DNA of 64,000 nt from Massilia sp. W12. GTDB lineage: Bacteria > Pseudomonadota > Gammaproteobacteria > Burkholderiales > Burkholderiaceae_D. Location: assembly GCF_037300705.1 (NCBI RefSeq), contig NZ_CP147776.1, forward strand, positions 2,728,001 through 2,792,000, in the 5' to 3' direction. Below the pieces are notes generated by a model. That model had not been told where the DNA came from. It was given only the letters and a program-made list of their open reading frames with translations, and ran no database searches. Every line of letters begins with the position of its first letter. Position 1 is the first letter of the stretch. Positions 59,717-64,000 of this stretch are shown here, piece after piece. Made by a program: the position numbers and the translations under genes.

Positions 59717-60865
59717 TCAGGTTTCTGAAATCCAGCTGATGGTCATGGTTTGATTGTGCAAATGGCAAGCCCCGAGGAAAGTCGAGCCTGCAATTTCACC
59801 ATTTGAATAAAAGCCCGTCACCGCTGTATTCTTGCCCAGCACATCGGCCACGGCTTCAATTTCCTCATCCACCCGATCCCCCATCACCAATTTGCGGCCG
59901 ATACAAGAAACCAGAATCGCCAGGGCGTCGCCGTTAATCGATTTATTCCCGCGCTCATAGGCGGATTTGGCGGCGGTTTCCGCGCCTTCGATTAATTTAT
60001 CGGTGGAGGAATGCATGAGTTTTAAATAGCCTTTGGGATCGATATCGCCAGCCAGCGTCAACGAACCTTGCGCTTCGTCTATGCCTAAAATCGTGCGGAA
60101 GATACCGCTCTTTTCCTGCTGCTCACCCAGCATCTCAAACGGGAACAGCAAGCCGGAGCCTGGCAGGTCTTTGGCGTAATCGCCCAGATAACGCTTATAG
60201 ATATCGAGTGCGCTCTCGCCGTCCAACTCATAGAGCACGTTTTGATCGCAACGGGTGACTTTACGCGCCGGCCCGAATGGCTCCCAGCCGGCAAAAGTGC
60301 CATAGCTGAGCTGAACCGCTTCGCCATAAAAGCCAACGGCGACGATTTGATTATCCGCACTCTTTTCGGCGGAAATGGTCCAGGTTTGCCGGAATGCGCC
60401 GCCATCCGCCGCAAGTCCGCCGGAAATCGCCACTTCCTGCGGCAACACCGCCTCCATACCGGCAACCAGCGCGCTGCCATTGATGGCGACGCCTGTGCCA
60501 AACACCAGCACAGCACGCAAGCCTTCTTTGGGCAAGCCGGCGGCCACCCTGCTGCCTGCATCCTGCGAATCCTGCATCCCCATAATTTCCGTAGTGCTGC
60601 TGCGCACTTGCGCTGCGCCGAATTTAACCGCCGTCACTACGCAGGAGTTGTCATAGACGCGGTCAACTGCGATTTCCCCGGCAGTTGAGCAACCCGCGAT
60701 CACAGTTTGCGGGAACTGTTTTTTGATCGCGTCAAATAATTTGGGGGATTCAAAGAAAGTAACGCCGCCAAACACCAATAACAAATCAGCGCCTGCAGCC
60801 GCCAATGGCGTCAAAGCGGCATCGAAATCGGCATTGGCCTTAATCTTGATCTGGGTGGTCTTCAC
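59717..60865 (-). CDS. FIST-domain sensor protein
   Basis: A 382-residue protein made of FIST_N and FIST_C domains (DLLLVFGGVTFF... and the later GDVRE-less C-domain ending ISWISE), which are thought to bind small ligands such as amino acids. There is no signal peptide or membrane segment, so it should be cytoplasmic. The GTG at 60865 with AAGGAGA seven bases upstream is chosen; the ATG at 60895 has none. It is the first gene of the FIST-kinase-Hpt operon. FIST proteins often pair with kinases or cyclic-di-GMP enzymes. The ligand is unknown. Confidence 0.88.
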   Translation of the reverse strand: MKTTQIKIKANADFDAALTPLAAAGADLLLVFGGVTFFESPKLFDAIKKQFPQTVIAGCSTAGEIAVDRVYDNSCVVTAVKFGAAQVRSSTTEIMGMQDSQDAGSRVAAGLPKEGLRAVLVFGTGVAINGSALVAGMEAVLPQEVAISGGLAADGGAFRQTWTISAEKSADNQIVAVGFYGEAVQLSYGTFAGWEPFGPARKVTRCDQNVLYELDGESALDIYKRYLGDYAKDLPGSGLLFPFEMLGEQQEKSGIFRTILGIDEAQGSLTLAGDIDPKGYLKLMHSSTDKLIEGAETAAKSAYERGNKSINGDALAILVSCIGRKLVMGDRVDEEIEAVADVLGKNTAVTGFYSNGEIAGSTFLGACHLHNQTMTISWISET

Positions 60866-61205
60866 ATCAGTCTCCTTTGAAGATACTGCAAGCAAGTGAT
60901 GTCAAGCCTGCGCTTCAAGCCGAAGAGACTCTTCCCGCGCACACCTGCAACTCTCACAGCAACAAACCGATATCATGTGCTGCATTCCAGGCGCAGGGAT
61001 GTGGCGCCAGTGCGCTCCGGCCATCAGGCATGTCGGAGCATACTCCATGCAAGTTGTACTCTATATGAAATTAGGCGCAATGGGAGGGCTGCAGGCGTTT
61101 TTTTGAAAAAAAACCACTGCCGTTGCGCAACCCGCCATTTTTTTTGCCGCAAGCGGGACAGCCTGCCTGCAGCTGGGCGGATGTGCGCCTGCCTGACAGG
61201 GCAAA
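60866..61205. other. Non-coding stretch with a structured part before the FIST operon
   Basis: About 340 bases between the tRNA-Ser terminator and the FIST gene, expected to hold the promoter of the FIST operon. From about 61088 to 61173 it has nested inverted repeats: GCTGCAGGC (61088-61096) with GCCTGCAGC (61165-61173), a palindromic GTTGCGCAAC, two long A/T runs and CCCGC with GCGGG. No protein-coding frame is convincing. Confidence 0.45.
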
Positions 61206-61235
61206 AAAAAAACCGCTCAGTTGAGCGGTTTTTTT
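61206..61235 (-). terminator. Rho-independent terminator of tRNA-Ser
   Basis: A CCGCTCA/TGAGCGG stem extended by A/T pairs, continuing into a long T-run on the minus strand, 13 bases after the tRNA 3' end. Confidence 0.9.
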
Positions 61236-61248
61236 GACATACATGTTT

Positions 61249-61339
61249 TGGCGGAAAGGGAGGGATTCGAACCCTCGATACGGGAGAACCGTATACTGGA
61301 TTTCGAGTCCAGCGCATTCGACCACTCTGCCACCTTTCC
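61249..61339 (-). tRNA. tRNA-Ser(CGA)
   Basis: A 91-base class II tRNA on the minus strand: acceptor GGAAAGG/CCTTTCC, anticodon stem-loop CTGGA-CTCGAAA-TCCAG with anticodon CGA (codon UCG), a long variable arm (ATACGG...CCGTAT) and T-arm GAGGG-TTCGAAT-CCCTC. The discriminator is G and CCA is encoded. A strong terminator follows. It lies a few hundred bases from serS on the same strand. Confidence 0.97.
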
Positions 61340-61446
61340 TTCGGGTCGAAACGTAATCTGTTGATTACGTCGGAAAGCCAAAACTATAGCAGCCTGACTT
61401 CTGTTTGTCCAGAGAATCCAGCGATTTTCATCACTTTCTTTGGAAC

Positions 61447-61824
61447 TCAGCCTTGCACAATGCAAAAGGCATTCAATTTGTTGCCATCCAGATCACGAAA
61501 GTAAGCCGCATAGAAGCTTTCGCCGCCACGGAAGCCGGGGCCGCCTTCGTCCGTCCCGCCCAGCTCCAGCGCCTTGTTATAAACTGCATCCACCTTTTCC
61601 TTGCTGTCAAACGCCAGCGCCACCATGACGCCATTGCCAACGCTGGCAGGCTTTTGATCGAAAGGTTTCAGGATGCCCAGGCTGGGGCTGCCCATGGAGT
61701 AACCCCATACATAGCCGCTTGGAAATTCCATCAAACGCTTGGCGCCATATAAGCCCAGCAATTCATCATAGAATTTTGCCGCGCGTTCCAGATCATTTGT
61801 ACCTAAAGTGACATAACCGATCAT
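61447..61824 (-). CDS. VOC (glyoxalase/bleomycin-resistance fold) protein
   Basis: A 125-residue vicinal-oxygen-chelate protein: IGYVTLGTNDLERAAKFYDE at the N-terminus and FRDLDGNKLNAFC at the C-terminus, with possible metal-site or binding residues spread between. The ATG at 61824 has AGGAG eight bases upstream. Many such proteins are of unknown substrate, and none is assigned here. It lies between serS and the tRNA-Ser gene. Confidence 0.88.
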   Translation of the reverse strand: MIGYVTLGTNDLERAAKFYDELLGLYGAKRLMEFPSGYVWGYSMGSPSLGILKPFDQKPASVGNGVMVALAFDSKEKVDAVYNKALELGGTDEGGPGFRGGESFYAAYFRDLDGNKLNAFCIVQG

Positions 61825-61860
61825 TTCATAACTCCTGGTGGATGGTGGGGAGGGATGGGA

Positions 61861-61884
61861 CAGGCCTGCCATTGCGCAGGCCTG
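61861..61884 (-). terminator. Hairpin after serS
   Basis: A nine-base-pair stem (CAGGCCTGC with GCAGGCCTG) around a six-base loop, 16 bases beyond the serS stop on the minus strand. No T-run follows, so it may only weakly terminate. Confidence 0.45.
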
Positions 61885-61899
61885 GATTGCACTGCAATA

Positions 61900-63210
<1,311 letters not shown>

Positions 63211-63337
63211 TCAAAGCAAGGATTGTATCAAGGCTTGATGGCATGACGCGCTTTTATGCTGCAGCTTTTATCTGCAAACCCCGCACGCGCGCGCCGCCGC
63301 CCTTAAAAAGCACGGGGCCTGATTGTTGCAACCCCGC

Positions 63338-63374
63338 AAACAACAAGCCCGGCTGGCTGCCGGGCTTGTTGTTT
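63338..63374 (-). terminator. Rho-independent terminator of the edge gene
   Basis: A 16-base-pair stem (AAACAACAAGCCCGGC with its complement) around the loop TGGCT, 35 bases beyond the stop at 63409. Confidence 0.85.
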
Positions 63375-63408
63375 TCTGAATGCGCCCGTTGACGGGGCGC
63401 CGCAACGC

Positions 63409-64000
63409 TTACTCCTTCTTAGGTTTCAAGTTGATTTTCAAGCCGCTTTGCATGAGCTGCTCTTTTTTCTTTTGCGCTTGCTGTTCGCTGCTGGAGACGC
63501 CCAGGAAATCGCTTAACCAGTCGCTGTTTGGCTTGGCCGCCGGAGCGCTTGCCGGGCTGGCGGCTGGCGCGCGCCAATCCATTTGCGGGGCCGCCACCGG
63601 CGCCGCCAGCGGCGTGCTGAGTTGCGGCGACAAGGTTTGCGCGCTGTCCAGAGCCGATTGCAAGGTGATGGTGGCTAAACGCGCCTGCGCTGCGCCCGGT
63701 GCGCGCACCGTGATGCTGACCCGCGCCTGGGTGCTGCTCTGGCCATCGCTCACGGTGTAGCTGAAGCTGTCCTCTCCCACAAAGCGCGGATTCGGCGTGT
63801 AGCTGTAGCTGCCGTCGCCATTGCGCTGCAGGCGGCCATTCTTCGGCTGCGCTACGCTCAGACTCAGGCTGGCGTTATCGACATCGCTCACCAGACGCGC
63901 CAGATCAATCCGGGCGCTGACGTCGCGACTGGTGACCAGGACTGCGTTTTGTGCGCCAGGGGCATCATTCACCGCCGCCACCTTGATGCTGACCGTGACC
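63409..64000 (-). CDS. C-terminal part of a large repeat-type surface protein (cut by the window edge)
   Basis: Only the last 196 residues are in the window; the frame is open to the edge. It shows a cadherin/VCBS-like domain (AAVNDAPGAQ, NPRFVGEDSFSYTVSDGQ, VSITVRAPG), then a low-complexity Ala/Pro-rich stretch, and a short charged tail (NLKPKKE). Proteins with such tandem domains are usually very large secreted adhesins or surface proteins. Its start, total length and export signal cannot be seen. A strong terminator follows. Confidence 0.75.
   Translation of the reverse strand, partial: VTVSIKVAAVNDAPGAQNAVLVTSRDVSARIDLARLVSDVDNASLSLSVAQPKNGRLQRNGDGSYSYTPNPRFVGEDSFSYTVSDGQSSTQARVSITVRAPGAAQARLATITLQSALDSAQTLSPQLSTPLAAPVAAPQMDWRAPAASPASAPAAKPNSDWLSDFLGVSSSEQQAQKKKEQLMQSGLKINLKPKKE

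Overview
The window looks like a chromosomal segment of a Burkholderiales betaproteobacterium, most likely Oxalobacteraceae-like. This is inferred from gene order: rpsP-rimM-trmD-rplS, smc-zipA-ligA, dapD-pilus ATPase-arsC-like-dapE-prmB, and ompR-envZ. It also fits the secreted DUF4214/M10 proteins and a PEP-CTERM-type protein. No species can be named from the sequence alone. Most of the window is densely packed core genome. Accessory DNA is concentrated at about 20.1-30.2 kb.

Layout. 0-6.5 kb (minus strand): an FdhF/YdeP-type molybdoenzyme, a small winged-helix-like protein and fdhD, coupled by 4-base stop/start overlaps, then a periplasmic prolyl oligopeptidase and a cupredoxin-like lipoprotein. 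6.7-13 kb (plus): two tandem paralogous soluble TPR-GAF histidine kinases and a small His-rich membrane protein. 13-19.5 kb (minus): an SDR, a DUF3579 protein, a CobD/CbiB-like membrane protein, a CoA-type NUDIX hydrolase, rplS-trmD-rimM-rpsP and a DUF4124-like protein. 19.5-30.2 kb: a PEP-CTERM-like protein, a PduO-type cobalamin adenosyltransferase, then an island of three serralysin-like (M10) RTX/DUF4214 proteins, a secreted beta-helix protein and decayed IS5-family fragments, separated by AT-rich spacers.

30.2-38.4 kb (minus): smc-zipA-ligA-galU-def, closely packed, with a hairpin between zipA and ligA that has the exact form of a tRNA T-arm. 38.7-46.6 kb (plus): dapD, a PilT/PilU-type ATPase, an ArsC-like reductase, dapE, prmB, an ABC-F ATPase (yheS), a MAPEG protein and a CaiB/BaiF CoA-transferase. 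46.7-49.2 kb (minus): a DUF342/FapA-family protein and a small secreted protein. 49.4-53.5 kb (plus): ompR, an EnvZ-like kinase, a DUF2799 lipoprotein and a YqhD-like alcohol dehydrogenase. 53.5-54.8 kb (minus): an in-frame ispD-ispF fusion that keeps an internal ispF start.

55-60.9 kb is a signalling module. On the minus strand are a FIST-domain sensor, a soluble multi-PAS hybrid kinase with two receivers and an Hpt domain, and a free-standing Hpt protein. Pointing towards them is a single-domain response regulator whose best start codon is ATT. 61.2-64 kb (minus) holds tRNA-Ser(CGA), a VOC protein, serS, and the 3' end of a large repeat-type surface protein cut by the window edge.

The observations most worth checking are the FIST phosphorelay with its ATT-started regulator, the tandem TPR-GAF kinases without a regulator nearby, the metalloprotease/beta-helix island, the ispDF fusion, and the T-arm-like hairpin. 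Start sites were chosen from Shine-Dalgarno spacing, signal peptides and paralog alignment. No database search was run.
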